Source: Sphingomonas echinoides (GTDB lineage: Bacteria > Pseudomonadota > Alphaproteobacteria > Sphingomonadales > Sphingomonadaceae). Taken from it: DNA of 64,000 nucleotides. The stretch is taken from assembly GCF_029623395.1 (NCBI RefSeq), contig NZ_JAPYKK010000003.1, forward strand, positions 1-64,000, written 5' to 3'. Within the stretch, counting starts at the first letter, position 1. Every line of letters begins with the position of its first letter. Positions 36,776-46,058 of this stretch are shown piece by piece. A model generated the notes under the pieces. That model was not told the DNA's origin. It saw only the letters and a list, made by a program, of their open reading frames with translations, and made no database searches. The translations under genes were made by a program, and so were the position numbers.

Positions 36776-38524
36776 ATGCCGCTGCGTTCCCGTCTCACCC
36801 TTCCGCTGGCGCGCCTGCGCCGGGGGATCCGCGCCAGCGAATTCGCGCTGATCGCACTGGCCGTCGTGATCGGCGCGTCGGCGGGGCTCGGGACGGTCAT
36901 TCTCGGCGCGCTCGCGCGGACGTTGCAGCACTGGATGTTCGCGCTGCCGACCGGGCAACGCCTCAGCGCGACCGATTCGCTCAGTTGGGCGCAGCTCGCG
37001 ATGCTGCCGGTCGGGGGTGCGGTGCTGTCGATCTTTTCCTGGGGGGTGCGCAGCAAGCGGCGGCGGATGGTCGACGCGGTCGAGGCCAATGCGTTGCACG
37101 GCGGGCGGATGGCAGTGCCCGACAGCCTGGTCGTGGCGGGGCAGACGGTGATCTCGAACGGGTTCGGCGCCTCGGTCGGTCTCGAAGCGGCTTATGCCCA
37201 AATCGGCAGCGTGGTCGCGTCGGTGGCCGGGGCGGCGCTGCAATTGCGGCGCAGCGACTTGCGCAATCTCGTCGGCGCGGGGGCAGGCGCCTCGATCGCG
37301 GCCGCGTTCGGCGCGCCGCTGGCGGGGGCGTTCTATGCGTTCGAGATCGTGATCGGCGCCTACACCCCCTCCGCGATCGCGCCGATCGCGGCGGCGGCGA
37401 TTTCGGCGGTGTTCGTCTCGCAGCTCTTCGGCGCGCAACCCTATGTCATCGACACGGTCGCGTTGTTTCCGTCCGAATCGCATCATTATCTTTTGTTTGC
37501 GGGGCTCGGCGGGCTGTGCGCGATCCTCGGGATCGGGTTGATGCGGCTCGTCGCGATCGTCGAGCAGGGATCGCGGGCGATGCCGCTGCCCGACTGGATG
37601 CGCCCGATCCTCGGCGGGGCGTTGCTGATGCCGATCGCTTTCTGGTCGCCGCAGGTGCTGTCGTCGGGGCATGGCGCGCTCCACATGGATATCGCGGTCG
37701 GCGCATCGCTTGGTTTCGTGGCGCTGGTGTTTCTCGCCAAGGCATCCGCGTCGGTCGTGTCGCTCGGGTTCGGCTTCCGCGGCGGATTGTTTTTCGCCTC
37801 GCTGTTTCTGGGGACGCTGATCGGGCATCTGTTCGCGGGGGTACTCGCGCTGATCGCTGGCTATCAGGTGGTCGAACCCCACGACGCCGCGATGGTCGGG
37901 ATGGCGGCGCTGGCGGTGGCCGTCGTTGGCGGCCCGATGACGATGGCGATGCTGGTGCTGGAGGCGACGCAGGACTTCGCGCTGACCGGCGCGGTGCTGG
38001 CGGCGGCGCTGGTGTCGTCGACGATCGTGCGCGAGACGTTCGGCTATTCCTTCTCGACCTGGCGGCTGCATCTGCGCGGCGAGACGATCAAGAGCGCGCG
38101 CGACATCGGCTGGATCCGCGCGCTGACGGTGGGCAAGATGATGCGGCGCGAGACGCGTGCGACCGATTGCGAGATCAGCATCCGCGAATTCCGCCAGCGT
38201 TTCCCGCTCGGCGCCGCGAGCCGCGTGGTATTAATCAACGCCACGCAGCATTATGCCGGCATCGTCCAGACGCCGGTGGCCTATGCCGATGGTCTGGACC
38301 CCGATGCCGGCGTCGGCACGATTGCGATCAACGCGGAGGCGGCGCTTTCGGTTGATATGGACATCGTCACCGTGATGAAACGCTTCGACGCCTCGGGTGC
38401 GGACGAGCTGGCGGTTCTCGATTCGGATCGCCACGTGGTTGGCATCCTGTCCGAATCCTATGTCCGGCGACGCTATGCCGAAGAGCTTGAGAAGGCCCAG
38501 AACGACTTGTTCGGCGAACGTTAG
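36776..38524 (+). CDS. ClC-type chloride channel/transporter with C-terminal CBS-like region
   Basis: A 582-residue inner-membrane protein with about ten hydrophobic helices over residues 20-430. The ClC filter region is recognised as SNGFGASVGLEAAYAQ (gating Glu kept; the usual G-R-E-G-P is changed to G-L-E-A-A) and LGFGFRGGLFFASLF in place of G-G-I-F-A-P. Residues about 445-580 are soluble and end with SGADELAVLDSDRHVVGILS, as in a CBS domain. Anion transport is inferred from the family. The long open frame on the opposite strand is a codon-bias shadow. Confidence 0.9.
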   Translation: MPLRSRLTLPLARLRRGIRASEFALIALAVVIGASAGLGTVILGALARTLQHWMFALPTGQRLSATDSLSWAQLAMLPVGGAVLSIFSWGVRSKRRRMVDAVEANALHGGRMAVPDSLVVAGQTVISNGFGASVGLEAAYAQIGSVVASVAGAALQLRRSDLRNLVGAGAGASIAAAFGAPLAGAFYAFEIVIGAYTPSAIAPIAAAAISAVFVSQLFGAQPYVIDTVALFPSESHHYLLFAGLGGLCAILGIGLMRLVAIVEQGSRAMPLPDWMRPILGGALLMPIAFWSPQVLSSGHGALHMDIAVGASLGFVALVFLAKASASVVSLGFGFRGGLFFASLFLGTLIGHLFAGVLALIAGYQVVEPHDAAMVGMAALAVAVVGGPMTMAMLVLEATQDFALTGAVLAAALVSSTIVRETFGYSFSTWRLHLRGETIKSARDIGWIRALTVGKMMRRETRATDCEISIREFRQRFPLGAASRVVLINATQHYAGIVQTPVAYADGLDPDAGVGTIAINAEAALSVDMDIVTVMKRFDASGADELAVLDSDRHVVGILSESYVRRRYAEELEKAQNDLFGER

Positions 38525-38579
38525 GCGTGTGAATTATATTGCTTAACCGGGGCAGTTTGTAGATCCGGGGCACATGATC

Positions 38580-38622
38580 CTCGTCATCGTCCACCATGTA
38601 CGGTGGCATGACGGGGAAGACG
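38580..38622 (+). terminator. Hairpin after the ClC gene
   Basis: CCACC-ATGTAC-GGTGG forms a perfect stem, extended outward by CGTCAT/ATGACG with a small bulge. No T-run follows, so it could be a weak or factor-dependent terminator or an mRNA end-stabilising hairpin. Confidence 0.4.
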
Positions 38623-38683
38623 CTGCGCGGGTGTGTCGCGGAGCTTTGTTGCTGACGTGTATGTCAGAGTGGTGGAGTAAAGC

Positions 38684-40000
38684 GTGAGTATCGTAGAGCG
38701 TATTCGCAAGCTGAGTGAAGCCCACACCCGTCTGATCGCGCTGAGCATCATCGCCATGGGCGTGCTCGAACGGCTCGTCTGGCTGCATCAGCACCCCGAC
38801 ACGAAAAACGGGTTGGCCGAGGCCTATAACGTCGCGGCGTCGTTCGCGCGCGACGGAACCATCGCGGATACATTTCGCAGAGGCAGCGGCCTTTCCACGC
38901 ATTTCACGCCGGTCCTGCCGACCATAGCCGGATATGTCTATCGGACCTTCGGGCTTCAGACGTTTGCGGCGCAAGCGATCCTGACGACGCTGGCGCTGGG
39001 AACGGTGCTGCTGAGCGGATATGTTCTGTTTCTCGTCTTCGAACGCCTGGGGATGCCGGTCGTCTGGCGGCTGATTGCGCTGGGCACCTTCAGCCTCCTT
39101 CCGCTCTTCCCGTATCTCGAGACGGTCATGTTCCAGATCTGGGAAGGTGGCCTGGCATGTTTGTTGAGTGCGTGGGTGTTGCTGCGCCTGCTCGACGCCG
39201 ATCGGTCGCACGACGCGGGAATGCGACCCTGGATCGGCACGAGCTTCATTGCGTCGTTCCTGTTCTTCCTCAACCCCCCGTCGGGATTGGCGTGTTTCGT
39301 CATGATGGGGATCTGGCTGTTGCGGCGGCGCCCGTTGCGGACGTGGCCCGGTCATGCGGCGTGGGGCGCGCTTGCGCTGGCACTCGTTCTGGCACCGTGG
39401 ACGATCCGTAACTATGAGGCGTTCGGACAATTCATCCCGTTGCGCAGCAACATGGGGCTCGAGCTCGCACTCGCCAATCATCCGGCCGCGGTGAGTGGCA
39501 AGGATGCGCGGCAGGTGTTCGAGACACGCCTCAATACGATCCACCCGCAGACCAGTCAGGCTGCGTTCGACCGGATGGAGGCGATGGGCGGCGAACGCGT
39601 GTATGCCAAACGGTTGGGCGACGAGACGAAGCAGTGGATTGCCCACAACCCGGGCGCGTTTGCGACGCTGTCGTTCCGGCATCTCGTTCAATTCTATTTC
39701 CCGCCGCGCTGGCAGTGGGAACTGAACCAGGGTGGCAATAGCGCAACGGGCGTGAAGCAGGCGCTGACCTGGCTGTTCGCCGGGATCGGGCTGTTGGGCG
39801 CGGTGTTGGGCGTGCTGGTGTGGCGGGGGCTGTTCTTTTACCCGGCGACGCTGATCATCGTTCCGGCGCTTCCCTACATGGTCGTCCAGCCGATCCTGCG
39901 GTACCACTATCTGATCTACGGGATCACGCTGTTCTTGGGGGTCGAGGTGGTTCGGCGTTGTATCGCCGCCATGGTTCCAAGCCGCGCATCCGCCGCTTAG
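38684..40000 (+). CDS. Multi-spanning membrane protein, glycosyltransferase-39-like
   Basis: A 438-residue integral membrane protein. About nine hydrophobic segments can be seen (e.g. LTTLALGTVLLSGYVLFLVF, AALALALVLAPWTIRNYEAF). The first loop (RDGTIADTFRRGSGLSTHF) and the segment APWTIRNYEAFGQFIPLRSN are typical of bacterial PMT/ArnT-type lipid-linked sugar transferases, although the usual N-terminal Asp-Asp pair is not obvious. The start is a GTG with GGAG upstream. The convergent glycosyltransferase downstream suggests a cell-envelope glycosylation role. Function uncertain. Confidence 0.72.
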   Translation: MSIVERIRKLSEAHTRLIALSIIAMGVLERLVWLHQHPDTKNGLAEAYNVAASFARDGTIADTFRRGSGLSTHFTPVLPTIAGYVYRTFGLQTFAAQAILTTLALGTVLLSGYVLFLVFERLGMPVVWRLIALGTFSLLPLFPYLETVMFQIWEGGLACLLSAWVLLRLLDADRSHDAGMRPWIGTSFIASFLFFLNPPSGLACFVMMGIWLLRRRPLRTWPGHAAWGALALALVLAPWTIRNYEAFGQFIPLRSNMGLELALANHPAAVSGKDARQVFETRLNTIHPQTSQAAFDRMEAMGGERVYAKRLGDETKQWIAHNPGAFATLSFRHLVQFYFPPRWQWELNQGGNSATGVKQALTWLFAGIGLLGAVLGVLVWRGLFFYPATLIIVPALPYMVVQPILRYHYLIYGITLFLGVEVVRRCIAAMVPSRASAA

Positions 40001-40126
40001 GGCTTCGCGCCGTCAGGCCTGGCGGAGACCAAAAGCCGGACTGGCCGAGGCGGATGGCACCACCGCTTCGACCAGATCATAGAAGGGCGGAGGGTACCCA
40101 CACCGGCGCGCTCCGTCGCAGCAAAT

Positions 40127-41059
40127 TCAGCGGCGATTGCCCGGTGCCGGATAGGAAAGATACGCCAACCGCCGGACTTCGAGGCGTCCACGAACGACCG
40201 TATCGAGGATCAGCCCGGTGAAGACGTTGAGCGCGGCGAGCGTCACCAGTCCGGTGATCATGATGAACGTCGGGAAGCGCGGGACCAGGCCCGTGTTCGC
40301 ATAGGTGATCGCCAGCGGCACCGACAGGATCGCCGCGAGCAGCAGGAATACCGCCCCGATCGCCCCGAAGAACAGCACGGGACGTTCGATCCGGTACAGC
40401 GCGAGAATCGTGCGCAGGATGCGCCAGCCGTCGCGATAGGTCGAAAGCTTCGAGGTCGAGCCTTCCGGACGCGCGTAATAAGGCGTTTCGATTTCGGCGA
40501 CGGGCATCTTGAGCTCGAGCGCGTGGACACTGATCTCGGTCTCGATCTCGAACCCGGCCGACAGCGACGGGAAGCTCTTGGTGAAGCGGCGCGAGAAGAC
40601 GCGATACCCGGACAGGATGTCGGTGAACGACCGACCGAACAGCTTGGCCAGCATCCCGGTCAGCAACGCATTGCCGAAGCGATGCCCGCGGCGGTACGAT
40701 TCCTGGACTTCGCTGATGCGCGATCCGACGATCATGTCGAGTTGTTCCTCGACCAGACGCGCGATCAGCGCGGGGGCGGATGCGGCGTCATACGTCGCGT
40801 CGCCGTCGGCCATGATGTAGATGTCCGCGTCGATGTCGGCGAACATCCGGCGGACGACCGCGCCCTTGCCCTGGATCCGCTCGCGCCGAACGATCGCGCC
40901 TGCGGCGCGGGCCACCTCGACGGTGCGGTCCTTGCTGTTATTGTCGTAAACGTAGATCGTGGCGTCGGGCAACGCCGCGCGGAAGCCCGCGACGGTCTGC
41001 GCAATCGCGGCTTCTTCGTTGTAACATGGCAATAGCACGGCGATCGACGGCGCGGTCAT
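40127..41059 (-). CDS. Family 2 glycosyltransferase, dolichyl-phosphate-sugar synthase-like, with two C-terminal TM helices
   Basis: A 310-residue inner-membrane glycosyltransferase. The GT-A domain begins IAVLLPCYNEEAAIAQTV, with nucleotide-binding YVYDNNSKDRTVEVA and the metal motif MADGDATYD. Later, FTDILSGYRVFSRRF and GFEIETEISVHALEL are typical of GtrB/DPM-like enzymes. Two membrane helices lie at about 240-305. Such enzymes move a sugar from a nucleotide donor to polyprenyl phosphate. The ATG at 41059 (MTAPSIAVLL) has GAGGGA upstream. It is convergent with the membrane protein, a possible acceptor enzyme. Confidence 0.88.
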   Translation of the reverse strand: MTAPSIAVLLPCYNEEAAIAQTVAGFRAALPDATIYVYDNNSKDRTVEVARAAGAIVRRERIQGKGAVVRRMFADIDADIYIMADGDATYDAASAPALIARLVEEQLDMIVGSRISEVQESYRRGHRFGNALLTGMLAKLFGRSFTDILSGYRVFSRRFTKSFPSLSAGFEIETEISVHALELKMPVAEIETPYYARPEGSTSKLSTYRDGWRILRTILALYRIERPVLFFGAIGAVFLLLAAILSVPLAITYANTGLVPRFPTFIMITGLVTLAALNVFTGLILDTVVRGRLEVRRLAYLSYPAPGNRR

Positions 41060-41134
41060 TGATGATTCCCTCAACTCTGTCTGGATACCCCGCGTCAGGG
41101 TTTTCCGAGTCGGGCGATAGCTCGTGCCGCCGGA

Positions 41135-41156
41135 TGTTACTACCTTTACGGTAACA
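41135..41156. promoter_or_regulatory. Inverted repeat TGTTAC-10-GTAACA upstream of the glycosyltransferase
   Basis: Six-base perfect arms separated by ten bases in the 150-bp gap before the glycosyltransferase start. The size and symmetry fit an operator for a dimeric regulator, but no regulator is encoded nearby. Confidence 0.3.
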
Positions 41157-41208
41157 AATTACGGCTGGCGCGGCGGAGACGCGCGTATCCTTTTGGCACG
41201 GACGGGCC

Positions 41209-41394
41209 TCAGCGGCCTTTCGCGCCGATATCTTCGGCCAGTTCCTCGGAGCGCCGCTTGAGCTTGATCGCTTCGTCGATCAGCTCGGCGGCGTGGCTGG
41301 TGTCGCGTTCGCGAACCGCGAAGGTGACGCAATTCATCGCTTCCTTGTGCAATCGCGAGGCGCGGGACTGGGATCGGTCAGGTTTGGCGGGCAT
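41209..41394 (-). CDS. Small conserved-looking charged protein
   Basis: A 61-residue hydrophilic protein, mostly helical by composition (HAAELIDEAIKLKRRSEELA). No membrane segment or recognisable catalytic motif. GAAGA lies before the ATG. Small Lys/Glu-rich proteins of this kind occur in many sphingomonads; function unknown. It stands alone between the glycosyltransferase and the AI-2E family permease. Confidence 0.55.
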   Translation of the reverse strand: MPAKPDRSQSRASRLHKEAMNCVTFAVRERDTSHAAELIDEAIKLKRRSEELAEDIGAKGR

Positions 41395-41588
41395 TGGTCT
41401 TCAAATACAAAAGGGGAGGCAATGCTTAAAAAAAGCGTCAGCCGGTCAATAGGTTCCAACTCAGCGGGTCGGATCGGGGGGGCGCTGTGACATGGCGCTC
41501 ACGCCTGTGCCCGTGCAGCTTTATACCTTAACGCCTCAGGGGCATACCGTCGATTGCGCAACGGCGGAATGGCGCTACGGTCTCCGGC

Positions 41589-42821
41589 ATGGCGGACCCT
41601 AACGATATCCCGACTGGTGCCTTCGGGCTGGCACCTTCCGGTGGCGACATTGAAGACGAGGCGCGTGTAGCGTTGAGACGCGACCGGCTGTTGGCGGCGT
41701 TGACACTGACCGCTGGCGTCGGCCTGGCGATGGCGATGCCGTTCGCGCTCAAGGCTGGCGCGGAGTTCTTCCTGCCGACCACCACCGCGCTGGTGATCGC
41801 GGTCGCGCTGGTGCCCGTGCTGGAATGGCTCGAGCGGCGGCGCGTGCCGTCGGCACTGGCGGCGCTGACGTGCGTGTTGCTGTTCCTCGTCGCGGCGAAC
41901 GTCGCGCTGGCGGCGATCGTCGTGCCCGCGACCGAATTCTTCCGGCGCCTGCCCGAGCGGATCGACCGGATCCAGATGAACATCGCGCCGCTGATCGACC
42001 TGTATTCGAGCCTCGAAAAATATCTCAATCGCACGGTGCAGCATCTGGCGGCGTCGGGCCCGGTCAAATCTCCCCAGACCGCCGCCGTGTCTCCGCCGAG
42101 CTCGATCCTCGAGCTTGCCGCCACCTCCGCGCCGTCTGTGATCGTCCAGGTGTTCTTCGGGGTGCTGGTGGTGTTCTTCTTCCTCTCGGGCTGGACGCGG
42201 ATGCGCAAGCGCACGATCACCAGCCGCGCAAGCTTCGGCGGCGCGATGGCGACCGCGCGGGTGATCCAGAGCGTGGTGGACGATACCTCGGCGTATCTCG
42301 GCACGATCACGATCATCAACTTCATGCTGGGCGTTGCGATCGCAGGCGTACTGTACGTGATGGGGATGCCCTATCCGCTGATGTGGGGCGGGATCGTCGC
42401 GCTGCTCAACTACGTGCCGTATTTCGGGCCGATCGCGGCGGCGGGGTTGCTTGCGCTGGGCGGGTTGATGACGTTCCACGACATTTGGGTCGCGTTGCTG
42501 CCCGCGTTCATCATGATCGGCTTCCACGTCGTCGAGGCGAATGCGATCACGCCGCTGATCGTCGGGCATCGGCTGACGATCAACCCGATCCTGATTCTCG
42601 TCTCGATCAGTTTCTGGTCGTGGGTGTGGGGGACCGCGGGGACGCTGCTGGCGGTGCCGCTGCTGATTATCCTGCAGACCGTGGTGCGCGCGGCGGGCAA
42701 ACCGGACATCGCCGGATTCTTGTTTGAACACGGCACGTTGACGCAACAGCGGCGCGGAAGTTTCGCGCCATCGAGCGAGGAAGCAGAAACGGGTGTTGAC
42801 AGGGTAGGGGGTGTCGCTTAA
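41589..42821 (+). CDS. AI-2E family (PerM-type) membrane transporter
   Basis: A 410-residue inner-membrane protein of the UPF0118/PerM family. It has paired N-terminal helices (LTAGVGLAMAMPFALKAG, TTTALVIAVALVPVLEW), a soluble central stretch with IDRIQMNIAPLIDLYSSLEK, and a C-terminal helix bundle (YLGTITIINFMLGVAIAGVL, GIVALLNYVPYFGPIAAAG). The motif NYVPYFGP is the family signature. Members export small molecules or act as ion antiporters; the substrate here is unknown. The gene is followed by two tRNA-Asp genes. Confidence 0.9.
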   Translation: MADPNDIPTGAFGLAPSGGDIEDEARVALRRDRLLAALTLTAGVGLAMAMPFALKAGAEFFLPTTTALVIAVALVPVLEWLERRRVPSALAALTCVLLFLVAANVALAAIVVPATEFFRRLPERIDRIQMNIAPLIDLYSSLEKYLNRTVQHLAASGPVKSPQTAAVSPPSSILELAATSAPSVIVQVFFGVLVVFFFLSGWTRMRKRTITSRASFGGAMATARVIQSVVDDTSAYLGTITIINFMLGVAIAGVLYVMGMPYPLMWGGIVALLNYVPYFGPIAAAGLLALGGLMTFHDIWVALLPAFIMIGFHVVEANAITPLIVGHRLTINPILILVSISFWSWVWGTAGTLLAVPLLIILQTVVRAAGKPDIAGFLFEHGTLTQQRRGSFAPSSEEAETGVDRVGGVA

Positions 42822-42844
42822 CAGCCGCGCCTCACGCTTCTCAA

Positions 42845-42921
<77 letters not shown>

Positions 42922-42999
42922 TCCTTTCCCTGCTTGGGGATCGGTATGGTTGCGAAGCGCGTCATGATCCGGTTCATCGGGCCCTCGGGTTCGATCTGC

Positions 43000-43076
<77 letters not shown>

Positions 43077-43125
43077 TTCCTTCCACCCCAGCGGTGCGGG
43101 AATGGCGCTTCGAGGTCCGGCTCGA

Positions 43126-43338
43126 TCAGCCCCAGCGGCCCGTTTCCATCCAGACCAGCATCCGCCTGAGCGGCAGCACCCAGATCCACGCAATCCCGGC
43201 GACGAGATAATAGACCGCCTGCAATAGCGGGTGCCATCCGCCGACCACCGCGGACAGGCTTGCGGCGAGCACGCACCAGATTGTCACGGCAGCCAGGATG
43301 ACGAACATCCCGACCGGTTTGCGCCAGCTGGGGGTCAT
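43126..43338 (-). CDS. DUF2842 small membrane protein
   Basis: A 70-residue protein with two hydrophobic helices (GMFVILAAVTIWCVLAASL and AVYYLVAGIAWIWVLPLRRM) and the C-terminal W-M-E-T-G-R-W, typical of the alphaproteobacterial DUF2842 family. The ATG at 43338 overlaps the stop of the cyclo-ligase gene (ATGA), so it is translationally coupled to it. Function unknown. Confidence 0.82.
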   Translation of the reverse strand: MTPSWRKPVGMFVILAAVTIWCVLAASLSAVVGGWHPLLQAVYYLVAGIAWIWVLPLRRMLVWMETGRWG

Positions 43339-43916
43339 GGTTTGAAACTCATCGGCAAGGGGATCCACGCGGTTTCGGTGATGACGGCGTGGAGCGGCAT
43401 GTCCCACGCATCGGTCGGCAGGGTTTCGACCTGCTGGACGCTCCACGCAACCCCGATCCGCTTGGCGTCGGGAAACTGCGCGAAGGCGCGATCGTAATAA
43501 CCTGCGCCCTGGCCCAGCCGATCGAGCTTGGCGTCGAACGCGAGCAAGGGGGTGAGGATGATGTCGGGCGCGAGGACTTGCGACTCACCGTGCGGCTGAC
43601 GGAGACCCAGGGGGCCGCGATGGAGCGTCTCGTCGTCGTTCCAGCGCAGGAAGCGCATCGGCTGGTCTCGGCTGGTGACATGGGGCAGGGCGATCGCGCA
43701 CCCCGCCGCTCGCGCCGCCTGGACGAGCGTGGCGGGGTCTGCCTCGCTGCCGATCGGGACATAGGCGCTGACGGTGAAGCCGGGCTCCAGCAGGGCGCGG
43801 AATGGCGCTGGCGCGGCGATGTCGCGGGTGCCGCTGGCGACGAAAGCGTCGCGGGCGGCGCGGATGTGAGCGCGCAGCGCGGGTTTGTCGGTTGGGGGCA
43901 TGGAGGGTTCGGTCAT
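43335..43916 (-). CDS. fau: 5-formyltetrahydrofolate cyclo-ligase
   Basis: A 193-residue enzyme that converts 5-formyl-THF to 5,10-methenyl-THF using ATP. Motifs are KPALRAHIRAARDAF at the N-terminus, AYVPIGSEADPATLV, and the nucleotide-binding DRLGQGAGYYDRAFAQ; LLAFDAKLDRLG is typical. Two starts are possible (43916, 43901). It lies downstream of zapA and a probable 6S RNA, the classic order in many proteobacteria, and is coupled to the DUF2842 gene. Confidence 0.92.
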   Translation of the reverse strand: MTEPSMPPTDKPALRAHIRAARDAFVASGTRDIAAPAPFRALLEPGFTVSAYVPIGSEADPATLVQAARAAGCAIALPHVTSRDQPMRFLRWNDDETLHRGPLGLRQPHGESQVLAPDIILTPLLAFDAKLDRLGQGAGYYDRAFAQFPDAKRIGVAWSVQQVETLPTDAWDMPLHAVITETAWIPLPMSFKP

Positions 43917-44019
43917 ACGCGCCGCAATACGCCCAAGCGGCGCCGCGCGCACTGCCGCTTTACCGTCACCCGGCGAGGTAGGGTGCGTACCGCTCGCCGA
44001 GCGCGCCCGAGATGGCGCG

Positions 44020-44195
44020 GCGGGGCATGAAAGCGAAACGGAGGCGGGGTGGCGGGACCGCCGTGGCCGTGTGCCGGGTTATCCTCTGACGCACGGTACG
44101 TCAGGTGGGGATCATGTGCGTCGGGCCAGGGCCCGGGCAGGGACAACCCCCTTGGATGAAGAATAGCCTCAGGGATAATAAAGGCTCGTACCGGG
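44020..44195 (-). ncRNA. ssrS: Probable 6S RNA (SsrS) between zapA and the cyclo-ligase gene
   Basis: The 315-bp gap between fau and zapA contains no protein-like frame but is strongly structured. On the minus strand a sequence from ATTCTTCATCCAAGGGGG runs through CCTGGCCCGACG to a terminal hairpin CTGACG/CGTCAG (44086-44104) and then GGATAACCCGGCACACGGCC, whose GGCC parts can pair back. The synteny zapA-ssrS-fau is well known. Ends are approximate; identification is by position and foldability, not by alignment. Confidence 0.5.
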
Positions 44196-44231
44196 CAGTG
44201 CCCGCCATGGATGGATATAGGCGCTTCCGCC

Positions 44232-44531
44232 TTATTGCTCAAGGCGGTCCGCGAGCAATTCGAGCTGCTCCGCGACCAGCCCCAACAGGACCACGTCGCT
44301 ACTGATCACGGGCGCGACCGCGGGGCGGCGATTCGCTTCGTCGAGCGCGTCGGCGAGCATCAGCGCGATGAACAGCATGGTGCGTTCGCCGCTCAACCCG
44401 GCGGAGGCGCGCTCGGCCATTTCATATTTGTCCGCCAGCATCGCGCCAAGGCGGCGGAGATGGTCTTCCTGTCCGTCCGGACAAGCGACGGTGTGGCGGC
44501 GCGTGCCGATCGTGAGCGTGATCTCGGCCAT
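44232..44531 (-). CDS. zapA: Cell-division protein ZapA
   Basis: A 99-residue FtsZ-associated protein that promotes Z-ring bundling. The start is MAEITLTIGTRRHTVACPDG, and the globular head ends in EDHLRRLGAMLADKYEM, followed by the long helix MLFIALMLADALDEANRR and a C-terminal coiled coil (LVAEQLELLADRLEQ). The ATG at 44531 shares one base with the stop of the upstream gene. Length and pattern fit alphaproteobacterial ZapA. Confidence 0.9.
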   Translation of the reverse strand: MAEITLTIGTRRHTVACPDGQEDHLRRLGAMLADKYEMAERASAGLSGERTMLFIALMLADALDEANRRPAVAPVISSDVVLLGLVAEQLELLADRLEQ

Positions 44532-44878
44532 CAGGCGTCTCCCCCCTCGTCGACGTTGGTATCTGGATCTGTCTCGGCCTCGTCCGCGCTGGCGGCGTCC
44601 GCCGCCGCCAGGACCGTATCGAGCGTGGCGACCGTTTGGGTCATCCGGTCGCGCAGCGCATGATGTCGCTGCTCCATCCTGCTCAATGCGTCGGCGCGTT
44701 TCTGCGTCGCGATCTCGATCCGCGTAAGCGCGTCCTCGATCCGATCGACCATGATCTTCTGCGCGTCTTCGGGCGAAAGCGCAGCCGACGCCGTCGGCGC
44801 TGCCGAGGGCGCAGGGGGGGAAGCGGTACGATCGGACGCGACTGCTGGGGGTGCCTGGGTGGCGGTGGGGTCTGCCAT
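44531..44878 (-). CDS. Acidic Ala-rich coiled-coil protein upstream of zapA
   Basis: A 115-residue protein. Residues 1-35 are Ala/Pro/Thr-rich and disordered; residues about 36-95 form a helix with heptad-like spacing (MVDRIEDALTRIEIATQKR, then ADALSRMEQRHHALRDRM); the tail is acidic (DEAETDPDTNVDEGGDA). No membrane segment. It overlaps zapA by one base, so translational coupling suggests a cell-division link, perhaps ZapB-like in role. No family is recognised with certainty. Confidence 0.7.
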   Translation of the reverse strand: MADPTATQAPPAVASDRTASPPAPSAAPTASAALSPEDAQKIMVDRIEDALTRIEIATQKRADALSRMEQRHHALRDRMTQTVATLDTVLAAADAASADEAETDPDTNVDEGGDA

Positions 44879-45047
44879 CGTCGCGAGATAGCATGGCTCC
44901 GCCGCGCTACAAGGCGCATTTGTGACGGGATTGCGTCATGCCGGGCGGTTGACGCGCCCGCCCGCGCCCCGCAAAGACGCGCACGTCCCATAGGAGTCGG
45001 CGCAGCGGACATGCCGCGCCGCGCATAAGCTTGAGGAGCGCATTACG

Positions 45048-46058
45048 ATGACGGTCAAGGTAGCGATCAACGGTTTCGGGCGTATCGGTCGCCTTGTCGC
45101 ACGCGCCATTCTCGAGCGTGCCGACAGCGGGCTCGAGCTCGTCACGATCAACGATCTCGCCGACGCCAAGTCGAACGCGTGGCTGTTCAGCCGCGATTCG
45201 GTCCATGGCCGCTATCCGGGTGAGGTCTCGGCCGAGGGCAACGACCTGGTCGTCGACGGCAAGCGCATCCGCGTCACCGCCGAGCGGGACCCCGCCAACC
45301 TACCGCATGCCGAGCAAGGCATCGACATCGTGCTCGAATGCACGGGCTTCTTCACCGATCGCGAGAGCTGCCAGAAGCATCTCGACGCCGGCGCCAAGAA
45401 GGTGCTGATCTCGGCGCCGGGCAAGGGCGTCGACCTGACGGTCGTCTACGGCGTCAACCACGACAAGCTCGAAGCCGGGCACACGATCGTCTCGAACGCA
45501 TCGTGCACGACCAACTGCCTCGCGCCGGTCGCCAAGGTTCTGAACGACGCGATCGGTATCGAGCGCGGCTTGATGACGACGGTCCATGCCTATACCAACG
45601 ACCAGAAGATCCTCGACCAGATCCACCCCGATCTGCGGCGCGCGCGTGCCGCCGCGATGTCGATGATCCCGACCACCACCGGTGCCGCGCGTGCGGTCGG
45701 TGAAGTTTTGCCCGAACTCAAGGGCAAGCTCGACGGATCGGCGATCCGCGTGCCGGTTCCCGATGGCAGCCTGATCGACCTGACCTTCATGCCTTCGCGC
45801 GAGACGACCAAGGAAGAGGTCAACGCGATCCTCAAGGCCGCGTCCGAAAGCGGTCCGCTCAAGGGCGTGCTGGTGTTCTCGGACGAGCCGCTCGTTTCGA
45901 TCGACATCGTCCATACGCCCGCCTCGTCGACGATCGACAGCCTGGAGACCGCGGTGATGGACGGCAAGCTCGTCCGCGTCGTCAGCTGGTACGACAATGA
46001 GTGGGGCTTCTCGAACCGCATGGTCGACACCGCGGGGGCGATGGGCAAGTTCCTCTGA
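45048..46058 (+). CDS. gap: Glyceraldehyde-3-phosphate dehydrogenase
   Basis: A 336-residue glycolytic enzyme oxidising glyceraldehyde-3-phosphate to 1,3-bisphosphoglycerate with NAD(P)+. The cofactor fold begins [16 protein letters not shown]. The catalytic Cys is in [17 protein letters not shown], and the later motif [15 protein letters not shown] is typical. GAGGAG lies nine bases before the ATG. The last base of its TGA is the first base of the next gene's ATG, and pgk follows, so gap, the MOSC gene and pgk form one operon. Confidence 0.96.
   Translation: MTVKVAINGFGRIGRLVARAILERADSGLELVTINDLADAKSNAWLFSRDSVHGRYPGEVSAEGNDLVVDGKRIRVTAERDPANLPHAEQGIDIVLECTGFFTDRESCQKHLDAGAKKVLISAPGKGVDLTVVYGVNHDKLEAGHTIVSNASCTTNCLAPVAKVLNDAIGIERGLMTTVHAYTNDQKILDQIHPDLRRARAAAMSMIPTTTGAARAVGEVLPELKGKLDGSAIRVPVPDGSLIDLTFMPSRETTKEEVNAILKAASESGPLKGVLVFSDEPLVSIDIVHTPASSTIDSLETAVMDGKLVRVVSWYDNEWGFSNRMVDTAGAMGKFL

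Noticed and set aside
34937..38071. Minus-strand open frame of 1044 codons opposite the CoA ligase and ClC genes
   Set aside because: Arg/His/Pro-rich text with no domain, spanning two well-supported genes on the other strand; a codon-bias shadow of GC-rich DNA.
38543..39907. Minus-strand open frame of 454 codons opposite the membrane protein gene
   Set aside because: No recognisable protein features; the plus strand encodes a consistent multi-helix protein.
41499..42746. Minus-strand open frame of 415 codons opposite the AI-2E family gene
   Set aside because: Gln/Arg/His-rich low-complexity text; the plus strand has the family signature NYVPYFGP.
44949..45000. TTGACG upstream of gap as a -35 promoter element
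   Set aside because: No credible -10 box at 16-18 bp in this GC-rich stretch.
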